This document shows positions 25,047 through 35,749 of a stretch of DNA of 64,000 nt, piece by piece (position 1 is the first letter of the stretch; every line of letters starts with the position of its first letter). Origin of the DNA: Cryphonectria parasitica EP155 (Eukaryota > Ascomycota > Sordariomycetes > Diaporthales > Cryphonectriaceae); the NCBI RefSeq assembly GCF_011745365.1, contig NW_024468912.1, positions 3,720,001-3,784,000 on the forward strand. The letters run 5' to 3'. The translations under genes and the position numbers were made by a program. The notes under the pieces were generated by a model. That model was not told the origin of the DNA. It searched no databases and saw only the letters and a list, made by a program, of their open reading frames with translations.

Positions 25047-26085
25047 TCAAAACAGCCACACGTACATGAACAGCAGGATCACCGCAGCGAAGAACCCAAG
25101 CCAGACCCGCCAGCCGACGCCCGTCCGCTCGGCCATCAGCAACATCCGGTTCATCGTGCCCCGCAGCCGCAGACGTGTCTGGTCGAAGGTATCGTTCATC
25201 TTCTCGGCTAGGGCGGAGGAGTCTCGGATCTCGTCACCGATTGCTATGCTCATCTAGAAAAGGGCGGGAGGGGAGGGAGAGGGGTGTTAGTTCGAAACCG
25301 TCAAACAGGGTGCCGTGGATTGGGCGAAAAGAAGAAAGGAGGAGGTGGAGGAGGACGAGGAGGGATAACACACATCTTTAATAACCCTCACTTTCCCCAT
25401 GAGTCCCTCGACCTGGCTATCATTCTGGCTCTCGAGCTCGTTGAGCACCGCGTCGCTGTACTGGCCCCTATGTGAGTGGTGTCCGACGACAAGTCAGCAT
25501 GACCAGTCCCTCTCTCCAGCTTCCCCCCCCCCCCTACTTCGTCCTTGTGGTTCGTATTGTGTGTGTGCCCATGGATGTTTGCAGGTGCAAAACTGACTTC
25601 TTATTTGGCGTCGCCGGCCGGAACCCTCTGTTCTCGACACCGAGGTGCCCGTTCGCCGGCGTTCCGCTGGTCGCCCCCGGGTACCCATATCCGTACCCGC
25701 CGCCATTGCCGAGCCTGCTCGGGCTGGGCGTCAGGCCTCTCCTGCTATCAGAGCCGGATCCAGTGTAGCCCTCGAAGAGCGCAGAGCGGGAGTCGCGCTG
25801 GTGGAGGCCCGAGTTGAATCTGTGCGAAGGGGGTAAAAAAGGTGGCGAGGATGTAGGTTAGCCAAGCCCCGTGTGTGTGTCCGAAAGGAAAAAGGTGAAG
25901 AGGTAGCTGTGCGCGCGCTACATGGTGCTGCTGGTAGTAGGTTGCCCATAAACCATGTGCTGCGGTTGTTGTCGCCGTATGTTCATCGCTCTGCGCGCGC
26001 AGCTGTAGTGTTTTGACGGTCGCGGGCCATAGTGGCGTCATGAGGAGGTAGAGTAGTGCGAGAAGTATACATACCTTGATGCCAT
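25047..26085 (-). CDS. BET1: ER-Golgi SNARE Bet1
   Basis: Qc-type SNARE for COPII vesicle fusion between ER and Golgi; tail-anchored. Four exons on the minus strand, 26085-26075 (11 nt), 25819-25598, 25467-25374 and 25253-25047, give 177 residues. The joins restore frame as ATG GCA TCA AG|A TTC, AA|G GGC CAG and GAT|ATG. The N-terminus is MASRFNSGLHQRDSR, then a Gly/Tyr/Pro-rich stretch. The SNARE motif runs from LNELESQNDSQVEGLMGKV to the zero-layer region and NDTFDQTRLRLRGTMNRM, followed directly by one membrane helix (WRVWLGFFAAVILLFMYVWL) that ends the protein. Exon 2 uses a GTCAGT donor. The first exon is minimal but starts with a good ATG and a consensus GTATGT donor. Sft1 is the nearest alternative; the N-terminal region and IGDEIRDS favour Bet1. 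Confidence 0.88.
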
Positions 26086-27231
26086 CGTAGAAAGTACCCC
26101 TCACATCCGTGGCCAAGAGAGCCTTTGGAAAGTGCAAGGCAAGAGTTCTCGAGTTGTGGGAATGTTGTGATGAGGGAGTGAGGAGGTAGGAAAAGTAATT
26201 AGAATAGGGGTGTTTGGTGTTGTTGCAGCGCAACATGGAGTGGACAAGGTTCAAAGAAATTTGGCCCGTAGATCTGCAGTGCTTGGTTGGAGAGGTGCTG
26301 CCAGGGCGATAAGCTAAAATGATGGTGGCGATCACCGGCTGCAACCCTCCTGAAGAGTGAGTGGTAAGATCTTGTTTGGAAAGAAAAGAAGATTCGTCTC
26401 AACGCGACTGGCTACATTTAGCCAATTAGTTTCTGGCTTTTCACGAACGAGACTGGGGAAATGCAACATCAATTCCATTTCACCAAGAGAAGTTTCCTTT
26501 TTCAAGCCATTTCCTGGGTATTGACTATTTCGGGTGGGTTCTTGTGTTCAAGGTGATATAATAGCCAAAAACCGGGTGCGTTACACTCCCAAAACAATAC
26601 CATCCACCAATCTACCAAAAGAGCGATGAGGGCCTCGGGATAAAAAAAAAAAATAATAAAAAAGGAGAGCATCTGCGCGTTTCAACAATTTACAGTCACT
26701 CAGACACCTGCTTCAGCAAGAGTGATTCTTTCGCCATGGAACTGAGAGCTTTCGCGCATCGCTAACTCAGCGCATTATCAGAATCAATCAATCAGTCAAA
26801 AGACGGCAAGTACTATCGTGTTGACCTGTCACATGCACCTTTGCAAACTGGCCAGTGTCAACCAGAGATTTGTTCTCTATTGTCTTCATTGATTTTCTTG
26901 GGTACCAAAGCCTTAATTTCCTCATGCCGAAGAAATCAGACGGCCAACAGAATCCAGACCAGATATTGCAGATCTAACCATGCCATCTGCCGGCCCTTCC
27001 CGCATGTTTTCCAGGCCCTCGTGGACCACGCACACCGAAGATATGCCATCAATGTCTTTTTTGGGGGTGTATCTTCGTAGTCTTCATCAACAAGTCGTGT
27101 GTGAGCCATCGCTCAAGTTATTCGCACGTCTAAGTAGCGCTAGCGGAGGGGGAGGCGGGCTTGACGGCCGAAGGGGAGGGGGAATCGACCGCGTCGGAGT
27201 GAGCAGGAGCGTCATCGGTGGGAGCGGCCTC
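26086..27231. other. Intergenic: BET1 promoter side and CHZ1 3' flank
   Basis: No gene seen. An A-rich run lies near 26643-26665. GA-rich and acidic-looking frames just beyond the CHZ1 stop (27087-27231) are frame shadows of its 3' region, not a gene. Confidence 0.65.
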
Positions 27232-27773
27232 CTAGTCCTCGCCCATCTCATCGTCCTCGTCCTCGAAATCGCCGTCGTCATCGTCATCGTCGTCATCGGC
27301 GGGGTTCTCCTCAGCGGCCTTGGCGAAGTCGATGACCTTGCCGCGGGTGCGGGAGCCGACAACGTTGTTTAGATCGATGGCGCCCTCGCCCTCAGCGCCC
27401 TCATCCTCGTCGTCCTCGTCAGCTATAAGATATAGGAGTCAGTACCAGCATACTGTTCGCGTCGCGCCGAAGCTCGCATCGGGTTCGCGCTGACGTACCA
27501 TCCTCAGCAGCCTAGATGAGAGGTATCTCATGTCAGTGAAAGGTTGAACCTCGCCTGGGTGGGATGCAGAGTGTGCAGCTGACTAACCTCATCCTCATCC
27601 TCGTCGTCCTCATCATCGTCCTCGTCCATGGCGACATCCTGGGGGACAGACTGAGCAGTGGCAACGGCCTTACCCTTGCCCTTGGGCTCGGCGGTGGGAG
27701 TCTCCTCAGGAACAGCGGCCGCGACCGCGTCGACGGGGGTCTCAGTGACGCCGCTTCCGTTCTCGGTAGCCAT
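27232..27773 (-). CDS. CHZ1: Histone H2A.Z-H2B chaperone Chz1
   Basis: Nuclear chaperone that hands H2A.Z-H2B dimers to the SWR1 remodeller. Three exons, 27773-27588, 27511-27499 (13 nt) and 27422-27232, encode 129 residues. The CHZ motif is plain in exon 3: DLNNVVGSRTRGKVIDFAKA. It is flanked by long Asp/Glu tracts on both sides, as expected for a histone-binding intrinsically disordered protein, and ends in GDFEDEDDEMGED. The 13-nt exon (GCTGCTGAGGATG) sits between a TCTAG acceptor and a GTACGT donor and keeps the frame (GAT G|CT GAC). Exon 1 ends GAT GAG before a GTTAGT donor. A longer open frame extends upstream to 28022, but the ATG at 27773 gives the usual start MATENGSG. Confidence 0.88.
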
Positions 27774-28616
27774 TGCGATTAAGGATTGCGATGGCGTTGG
27801 TTTAATATGGAGTAGTGTGGTTCGTAGATAAACAGGCTGTACGAAGGTGCGAATGTTGGTTTGCGAGCGGGTGTGGAGGGGAAGGAAGTAAGGGAAGAGA
27901 AAAGGCGAGAGGAAGAGACAGAGAGAGTGTTGCAGCTGGATTATAGGCACAAGAAAGTTAAGAGCCAGGCTTGGGGTCTCGCGCTGGAAATTTAGGATGG
28001 CGGACAATTCGCGGCAGGCCAACGTTAACCCCCCCCCCCCCCCTTCCTTTCAAAATGGTACATGATGCTCAGTACCTACATGCATACAGTACTAAGTACT
28101 GACAGTAATTCAAAGCTGGCGCATATGCAGGGGTGGGGCCGGGGGGCCGGCTGGCCAATTGGAGATAGGCACACAGCCGGGAAGCTCTCTCAGCTGGCAT
28201 GTGCAGCACAGGGGACCTCCAAGCTAGAGAGGAAGAGTGAGAGGCTGGCAAAGCCACGACGGTACACTGTAGAAGAGCGCGCCACAGTTTCAGTCGTCCT
28301 TGGACCAACTGTTACTTATCTGCACCATCAGTCTATACGTAGAGCCAATAACTGACAGCACCTCGCCAACAGTAATGAGCACTTGCTCAGTCGACTCCTC
28401 GAATGGCTGATCCAGACGTTTAGCGCCCATGGCTTCGAAAGATAAGGTGCCAACACCATACATTTGGGAAGAGGAGGTAAAAAAAGAAAAGAGGATAGAT
28501 AGAAAGGAAAAAGCTGTATCACAACGCCAACCAAGTCCCAATACGTATGCTGAACGACAAAAATTGTTGCCATGACCATGACCGTGACCACGGCCACATT
28601 ATATTGTTCTTATCCA
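27774..28616. other. Intergenic: CHZ1 promoter and EMC10 3' flank
   Basis: No gene seen. C15 homopolymer at 28029-28043, followed by a TAC-rich patch (28060-28100). The CHZ1 leader is pyrimidine-rich on the sense strand. Confidence 0.7.
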
Positions 28617-29289
28617 CTATTTGCCTTCGCCGCCACCTCCCGACATGGCCAGGAAGACGGCAATTCCAATCATCCACCAATACCTGTTGCGACGAGTCAG
28701 CACACATAACTTCTTCCGAGGACAAGGAGACTTGAACGAACTTCTGCAAGAAGGTCTTCTCTTCCTTCTCGACCTTCTTGCCCTCCGGTGAGAGGACTAC
28801 TGGTCTGTTCAACTCCGGCTGTTTGCCCCTGCCCGTGACCAGGAGCCCAGCCTGTGGCCCAAAGTCCCTCGTTTGCCCCGCATCGATCCTCACGCCCCTC
28901 AGACTTGCCCCGAGCACGCGGGCCTCCTTCGGCCCACCTTCAACCTCCTTGCCTCCTCTAGGCGCGTCCAACGACAGTAAGAAATGCGGCGAGTAGCCCT
29001 TGCCAAAGTTCTCTACCGACGCAACGCTTGTGCTCCCCGCCCATTTCTTCGCGCGCGGGTCGTAGAGGCCTATTCGTACCAGTGAGGCAGATTCGGGCAG
29101 CTCGGGTGCCTCGTAGCTTGTGACAGAAGCGCTTGCATCTGAGGTTGTGATGTCGTAGGTAATCTCTGCAAGCTGGACGGGGGATGTCGTGCTCCCGACG
29201 GGTTGGAGGTATATCTGCGCCGTCTGGGGATCGGCAGAGACCAGACGGCTCACAGCGAGCATTGCGGAGGCGAGGGCTAGAAGACGCAT
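28617..29289 (-). CDS. EMC10: ER membrane protein complex subunit 10 (Emc10)
   Basis: Luminal/membrane subunit of the EMC, an insertase for tail-anchored and multipass proteins. Two exons, 29289-28742 and 28683-28617, join as CAG AA|G TAT TGG and give 204 residues. A signal peptide is evident (MRLLALASAMLAVSRLVSA), then a beta-rich luminal domain with QIYLQPVGS, LVRIGLYDP and FGPQAGLLVTGRG. One membrane helix, YWWMIGIAVFLAMS, ends in the Gly-rich tail GGGGEGK. The intron uses a GTTCGT donor and CAACAG acceptor. Reading through the intron would replace the membrane anchor with an unrelated tail, which supports the splice. The short tail after the helix is typical of fungal members. Confidence 0.85.
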
Positions 29290-30133
29290 TGCCGCATGTA
29301 TGGGTCAGAGGAGACAGTTCGGGGACGGTATCGTGGTGAGAGTGTGGGAATTTCTTGTCCACACGAGTTTACATGATAGTACTATGGTACCTGCAGCATG
29401 TCGGGGTGGCCGCAGCTTACAGGGTCTGAGCGTTGAACAGCTAGCGCCTTGTTTCACTTAGTCAGCTGTCATGAACAAGGCCTATTCTAACTCGGCAGGG
29501 TGGTTTTGACAGGGGGTACACGCTCCGGAGTGTTCTTCCATTACTGACGCCATATTCTTTTCTTGCCAATCACCAAAGAAACCCCATCCTCGTTTTGTCA
29601 CCGTTGCGCCCTGCACGGGACTCACAGGCTCAACTTCCCTTCGTCTCATGTACGACAACCTGTCAATCCGTCCTCTGTTTTGCTACGATATCCTGCTGAA
29701 AATCAAGATCATATTGCAGATGTCCATCCTCCGGAGCTCGTGAACTTACCACTGCTGTCGTGGCTGTCTGTATAGTTCGAGAGTAGAGCGCGCTTTTGAT
29801 CGAAACGAGGAGGCAGCACAGTGGTGACGACTATTGACCCAGCTCCTTCATACCTTCGGCGTCGTTCCAACCTCTTGACAATCTCTCGACTATTCGATCC
29901 ATCCGCCCGCCGACGCTCTCTTCTCCAGCTACCACCCACCTTTGCTCTCGTGCCGTACAGCTAGTCGACGCCCTGCTGTCGCATTGCATTATCTTTTGCC
30001 GCCGTGGTCATCGATCCAAAATCCAACTCTATGACAACATATTTTCATCATCCTCCCAAATTCGATTCGACTTCGTGCCCGTGCAAAGACCCGGTGTGCT
30101 GTAGAGTCCGGATTCCTTAGGCCGCCGCCAGTC
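29290..30133. other. Divergent promoter region of EMC10 and GID5
   Basis: No gene. Contains a TACTATGGTA motif at 29380-29389, about 90 nt upstream of the EMC10 start, and pyrimidine-rich leader sequence before the GID5 ATG. Confidence 0.7.
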
Positions 30134-33100
30134 ATGTCGTACTCACCCAACGTGGCCCTGCCAACGGCACTGTTTTCACAAGACCAGTCGGAACAGTTAT
30201 CTGCTCTGCGATCTCTCAAGAATGACATTGTCGGTCATGCCCAGAAGAAGGAGAAATGGATTGAGGCTGGAATTCTGGAGCCTCTTGTCAAGATACTGAA
30301 CACCAGCCGGGCTGCTGTCAGGCCGAGCCGTAGGGACAGTCGGGGCTATACACAATCCTCCCCACGATCTCTGACAGGGGATGAAGCCGTGCGGTGGCAG
30401 GCGCTCCAGATTCTGGCTAGCTTTTCCAACGGTATGATCACCATCATCCTGATGTCAGTGCCATTTATAATACTAATGATCCGTTTCGTGCAGGTGGTTC
30501 CGCCTTCCTCGCTCCCATGCATGCCGCAGGTGCCCTCTCTGCTGTCCTTTCCAATATACCAACTTGGGACAACCCTCCGCAAGTTGTCATCGCCGCCCTC
30601 AGAGCTACCATCAACATCGCCGAAGTCACAGTGCTAGGCCTGCCCGGCCTTGCTAAGGACCTCGCCGATATAGCAAATGTCGTCTTTGTGGCACCGCTGC
30701 TCGAAGCCTTGAGGCTCATCTTGACCACTCCGGTGACAAGTCATGCGTGTCAGACGCAGAGAAACCTGGTGGCCAAGCTCATCAGTCTTCTTTGCCGAGA
30801 AGAGAGTCATCAGAGGGTCCTCGCAGATGCTGGGCTCCTAGACGCCCTGGCCACGAATCTCGCGTCCGTCGTTGTTGCCCGAGGATTTGTGGTACCTGGT
30901 GCAGAGGCGATCGCTAGGACAGAGGGCATTTCCGACCTTTTCCCTGACCCAGCGGCTGCCGGTACTGATGTGACAGCGATATTTGAGGCCTTGGCTGCGA
31001 TAATAAATGACTCTCGGTGGAGGGCGGCCGCGCTCATCTACGCTCCTGCTATACTCACCGTGTTCCCCAGCCTTGGCCCTCCCCGGCGCTCGAGAGCTAT
31101 CAAGGCTTGTGCCGACGCCCTCGGGAGAGCAGGGCTCAGCAGCGTGGCAGACAAGGACTTGGGTGTCATGGACTGTTTCCTCCCGCTTGTGCCTGAGTAT
31201 CAGTCTAGGAACACTACGGCCAGTCACTTCCCGCCGCTCGGATCTTCTCCCACCCAAGATACTCAGTCCTCTGCACGAATGCCGTCGTACAGGTGGATCT
31301 CTTCGCCCATGACTTGGCGGGCCGAGGACTATGATTTCCAATCAGCAGAAACTGAAGTGGAGGAAGCTGAAAGCCCGTTGATACCATGGCTGATTTATAC
31401 GGCTAGATCTACGGAAGGCATGGAGAGAATCATGGCAGCTTCTGTTGTTACTTCTCTTTTCAAAGCCGGGTTTACAAACAAGACGAGCAGGGCTTACATG
31501 GGCCGCCTAATTGTTCCAGTTCTGCTCCAGGCCCTCGAAGACATGGGTCCGACCTCCAGCAACGCTGAAGCTGCCTTCACTGACGTCCATGTTGCCGCGA
31601 ATCGCTCTATCGTTGAGCGAAGCCTGGCCGTGTTGGCAAAGCTCGTGGTTGACAGCGACTTCCTTCAGAGTTGCGCATTTGATTGTTCTGCCGTCAAGAT
31701 TATTAGCGCATATCTGAAGGGAGCCTATGAGCCATTAGAGAGACCATCACGGTCGTGGAGTCCAACACCTTCGCACGAGAAGCCTGTGGAACGCGAGATC
31801 GGCTTCCCCACGAGCCGACTTGGTTCTCAATGCGAACCTTCTCTTCTGTCGCATCGTATCAGAATGAGGGAAACTGCCCTGAAGGCTGTTGCTGCCCTAG
31901 CAGGGAAGGATGAGTACGGCAAGGCTTTCGTGGACCAGGAATTGGTCCCGTACATTGTTGAGTCCCTTTCAGCCTGGCCCACCAAACCTGTCAAGGATCA
32001 ACCAAAATCACCAAAATTCGTTCTGGCCGGACAGACTGGTGCAGTGTTTGACCCGGCATACGGTGTTAACCCTATACCTGTCGTCGTGGCAGCTTGCCAC
32101 GCCCTTCGGACGCTGTCCAGGTCTGTCAGCATCCTTCGAACTACACTCCAAGATAGTGGAGTGGCTACTCCGGCCTTTCGCCTCCTGCTTCACCCAGACA
32201 TCGAGGTTCAGATTGCAGCGTCGGGCCTGATGTGCAATCTGGTCACAACGGTCTCCCCGATGCGAGATGTAAGTACTTTCAAAGACAAAGGAGAAGTTGA
32301 AGGAGACAGAAAAAAGAGAAGAGAGGAAGACAGAGTAGGGATGGGATGGATCGAGCTGACTGAATCTTCGACAGCGACTCGACACTCTTGGCGTCATGAG
32401 GCGTCTTTGCCATCACACACGCTCTCAGAACCCGGTCTTGCGGCTCAATGCACTCTGGGCCCTAAAGCACTGGGTTGATGGGGCCAGCCTCAGTCAAAAG
32501 AAAGATTGCATCGACGAGCTTACTCCAGGATGGCTGATCCGCCTCATTCGCGATGACACAGAGGATATGGCATTATATAAACGAACAGCCAAGAACGAGA
32601 AGCAAGCTGCTGGTGGGATGGACGAGGATGTGGACATGGGACAAGCTGGAGACGAGACTAGGGCGTCGGCATCAGCGTTTCTTGAAGATCCATCACCACC
32701 AACACATCCCGCAGGAAATCAGCGACAAACGCGGCGATTGCGACAAGCAGGCGAGCGAGTGGCGGGGCTCCGCGAGCTCGAGCTGAGCCCGGTGCGCAAG
32801 GTCAGACACGACGACCTGGCCATACAGGAGCAAGGATTGCATTTCCTGAGGAACCTCATGGGGCCAGTTCACTCGGCGGCCAACTCGGCTAAGGACCACG
32901 CAGAGATGATCGACCACCTGTTTAGCGTTCTGAACCAGGACCAGTTCTTCCAGATTATTCACTCGAAACTCCAGCTCAGGATTTTGCACCCGTTCGAACG
33001 GCGGTACCCCGGAAGCCACCAGGAATCGCGTGTCTTGTACCCACAACCACGTATTGTTGCAGCTGTGGTGTATATACTCGTGCATCTGGCTGCCAGCCTC

Positions 33101-33391
33101 CCGAGACACAGACAGATCCTCATCTCCCAGACTGACATCCTGACGGACCTGGGCAAGCACTTCACCAGCAAAGACAAGGAGGTGCGCGTGGCGCTATGTC
33201 ACCTCATCACCAATCTGACTTGGCGGGATGATGTGGACGACGAGGAAAGTAGTGCCGCCAGAGCCGGGGAGATTATGAAGCTCGGGCTGCTGAAAAGACT
33301 GGAGATCCTCGAGAGTGCCGACACAGAATTGGACGTCAGAGAACGAGCCAAGGCAGCCATCTGGCAAATCAACAAGCCTAGGGAATTTTAG
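30134..33391 (+). CDS. GID5: Armadillo-repeat GID complex subunit Gid5/Vid28 (ARMC8 homologue)
   Basis: Scaffold of the GID/CTLH E3 ubiquitin ligase; in yeast it recruits the substrate receptor Gid4 that reads Pro/N-degrons of gluconeogenic enzymes. Three exons, 30134-30431, 30494-32268 and 32375-33391, join as AAC G|GT GGT and GAT|CGA and encode 1029 residues. The protein is almost entirely alpha-helical ARM repeats: N-terminal LSALRSLKNDIVGHAQKKE and GILEPLVKIL, and C-terminal LRLNALWALKHWVDGAS and LQEQGLHFLRNLMG-like units, which match the ARMC8 C-terminal signature. The segment EVRVALCHLITNLTWRDD is another repeat. A charged linker with Met-Asp-Glu residues (about 32620-32740) is probably disordered. 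Slightly longer than yeast Gid5 (921 aa). Start at 30134 is the first ATG after an extended leader. Confidence 0.88.
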
Positions 33392-33999
33392 TTGAACCGG
33401 ACCATGTTAATTGTTTTCTGGCGTGATGGCCTCCCACACCGATTCTGGCTTTTCGACCTAGTCGCGCCGCAAGACGTTGTGGATTGGCTCACCGCACAAG
33501 ATCCTAAGGTGAAAGACGACTATGGAGCACTGGTGGCACGCTTCCACATTGAATTGTTGGGCCTCTGCGTCTGCCACAGGACTTTGGCTCTTCAAGGGCG
33601 GACCCGTTGGCCACTGGGCACTTATTTGAAATACAGGAGGGAGATGAGTGAGCGATCAGCACAGCCAGAACTAGATTGTATCAGAGCGAGTTTCTGATCG
33701 GACGAGATGTAGAGGGCTCTCGACGGTCGAACATGAATATACTCAGCGTTATGTATCTCTCCCATTTTTTCCCAAGACGATTGCGCCGTGCAATCTTTCT
33801 CTGACGCCGTCAAGAAGTCTAGGAAATGACTATGGCACTAGGAAGCAGGTTGATGGTCGAGTGAAGAAGAGCAGCCAGGGAGAAGTCGGGGGGGGGGGGG
33901 GGGTTTGGTTGTTTTTTTTGGTCCATCTATGCCTCCAGCTGCGACGGATCGATTGACTAATCTACGACAAACACTCTCAATCAGGATCCAGGACAAACT
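33392..33999. other. Convergent intergenic region with G16 tract
   Basis: Between the 3' ends of GID5 and the GMC oxidoreductase gene. G16 homopolymer at 33888-33903 followed by a T8 run. No gene. Confidence 0.75.
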
Positions 34000-35749
34000 C
34001 TAAACCTTGCCAGCGATAATCGCTGCGGCCAGCTCGGCAAGGGCGTAGACACCGGCCTGAATATGAGCACTCAACGGAACAGGTATTATGGAAGCATCCA
34101 CGACGCGCAGTCCATCAACTCCCTTGACCCTACACTCCGAGTCGACGATCGTGCCCATACTGCAGGTGCCACAAACATGCCACGTTGTGACCGCCGTCGT
34201 CCGCAATCGCGCGTCCAGTTTCTCGTCGCTGTCGTCCAGCTGCGCGGGCTCGACGCCAGGCAAAGGCAGGACCATGGACTCGCCCTCGACATACTCGCGC
34301 CCAAACTCCGTGTCCAACATTAAGCGCGTCAGCTGGCGCAGGCCGCTGCGAAAGATGTACCTGTCGACCTCTGTGGCCAGGTAGTTCATCGAGATGCGCG
34401 GCGCCGCAGCCGGGTCTGCAGAGCGCAGGGAAACACTGCCGCGGGAGGTGGGCAGGAAACCGACGAGGAGGGTGGTCAGGTGGGCATAGTCGGGCGCGGT
34501 GCCCGGCATGGGGAGTTTGAGGTACAGCAGGCAGGTCTCGACGTGCGAGCGGCCCTGTCTGAGCAGCGGGTGCGCGGCCGGGTCAGGAGAGGCGCCCTCG
34601 TCCTTCTCCAGAGCCTCTGCCAGGCCGTCATGCGGCACGTCGGTTGACACGATCCAGTCTGCCGGGACGCCCTTGGTGTACTCGGGCGACTGGAAGAGCG
34701 GGTTGGGCGAGCCCAGCGTGAGGCCCCTCTCCGGGTCCTTGAGCTTCCAGAACTGATAGACGGACGCGTGGTCGTGCAGGTTCTGGCCGACCTCGGGGTT
34801 GTCAACGACAGGCTCGATGCCGTGCTCCCTCAGGACCTGCGCGGGTCCGATTCCGGACAGCATCAGCAGCTGGGGTGACTTGATGGCGCCTGTGCAGACG
34901 ATCGTCTCCCCACCCTTGACCACCCTACCATCTGCGAGCTCGACACCAACCGCCCTGGGGTTTCCGCCCACCTTCTCGATCACGACCTTCTTTACCAGGG
35001 TGTCAACGAGGATCTCAACGCCGTCGAGCTGGTATTTGATGGCGGCATGCTCGCGCAAACCATCAGCACGAGCCTCACACAGCTGCGCGCGCCCCAGGTT
35101 GGAGCCCGAGTTCTGGTCGAAATCCTCCAGCGCGGGGACACCCAGCTCGTCCCACGCCGAGGCTACAGGCCCGGTCAGGGGATAAGTCCGGTTCGCCGAC
35201 TTGACCGTGTGGGCGACGGCGATGGCGCCGTCCTTGCCGTGGTGGGCAGGGCTGTCTTCGTACCACGACTCTGTTCTCTTCATCCAGGGGAGCAGGCCGG
35301 CGTAGCTCCACCGCTTGTCACCAACGCGGGCTGCCCACTCGTCATACTCGATGGAGGAGCCACGGAGCCAGCCACCTGGGAGAGGAAAGAGGGCGTGCCG
35401 TCAGCAAAGAGAATCCTGCGTTTTCTCTTTCCTCTTCTCTTTGATTTTCTAAAACGCAAAACGTACCAGAATTGATGAGGGTGCCGCCTCCGAGGCCCTT
35501 GCCGGCGTTGAGGACCATAGGCCGGGCATTGACGCCAGGCGAGGGCTCACAGGGAAACATCCAGTCCAGCTCACCGCCCAGGTTGAGGACCTCGGGCTTG
35601 AGGATGTCGGTGCGGGACCGTGTGTCCTGACCAGCCTCGATGAGCAGGATTTTTGCGTCGGGTCTGTACTCCTTCAGCCTGGAGGCGACGACGCAACCAG
35701 ACAGGCCGCCGCCGGCGACGATATAATCATAGTGTGCTTCCAAAGCCAT
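34000..35749 (-). CDS. GMC-family FAD oxidoreductase (choline dehydrogenase-like)
   Basis: Flavoenzyme that oxidises an alcohol group; substrate unknown. Two exons, 35749-35467 and 35375-34000, join as TCT G|GT GGC and encode 552 residues. The N-terminal ADP-binding fold reads YIVAGGGLSGCVVASRL (glycines at 13-15 and 18), with the acidic end of strand 2 in LLIEAG. GMC signature 1 lies in the region of GKGLGGGTLINSG, and signature 2 is GAIKSPQLLMLSGIG. Near the C-terminus, WHVCGTCSMG places a candidate catalytic His at 494, and the second active-site residue is His532 in SAHIQAG. No signal peptide, so probably intracellular, unlike secreted glucose or aryl-alcohol oxidases. Neighbours give no clear pathway. 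Specific names such as choline dehydrogenase should be treated as family labels only. Confidence 0.9.
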
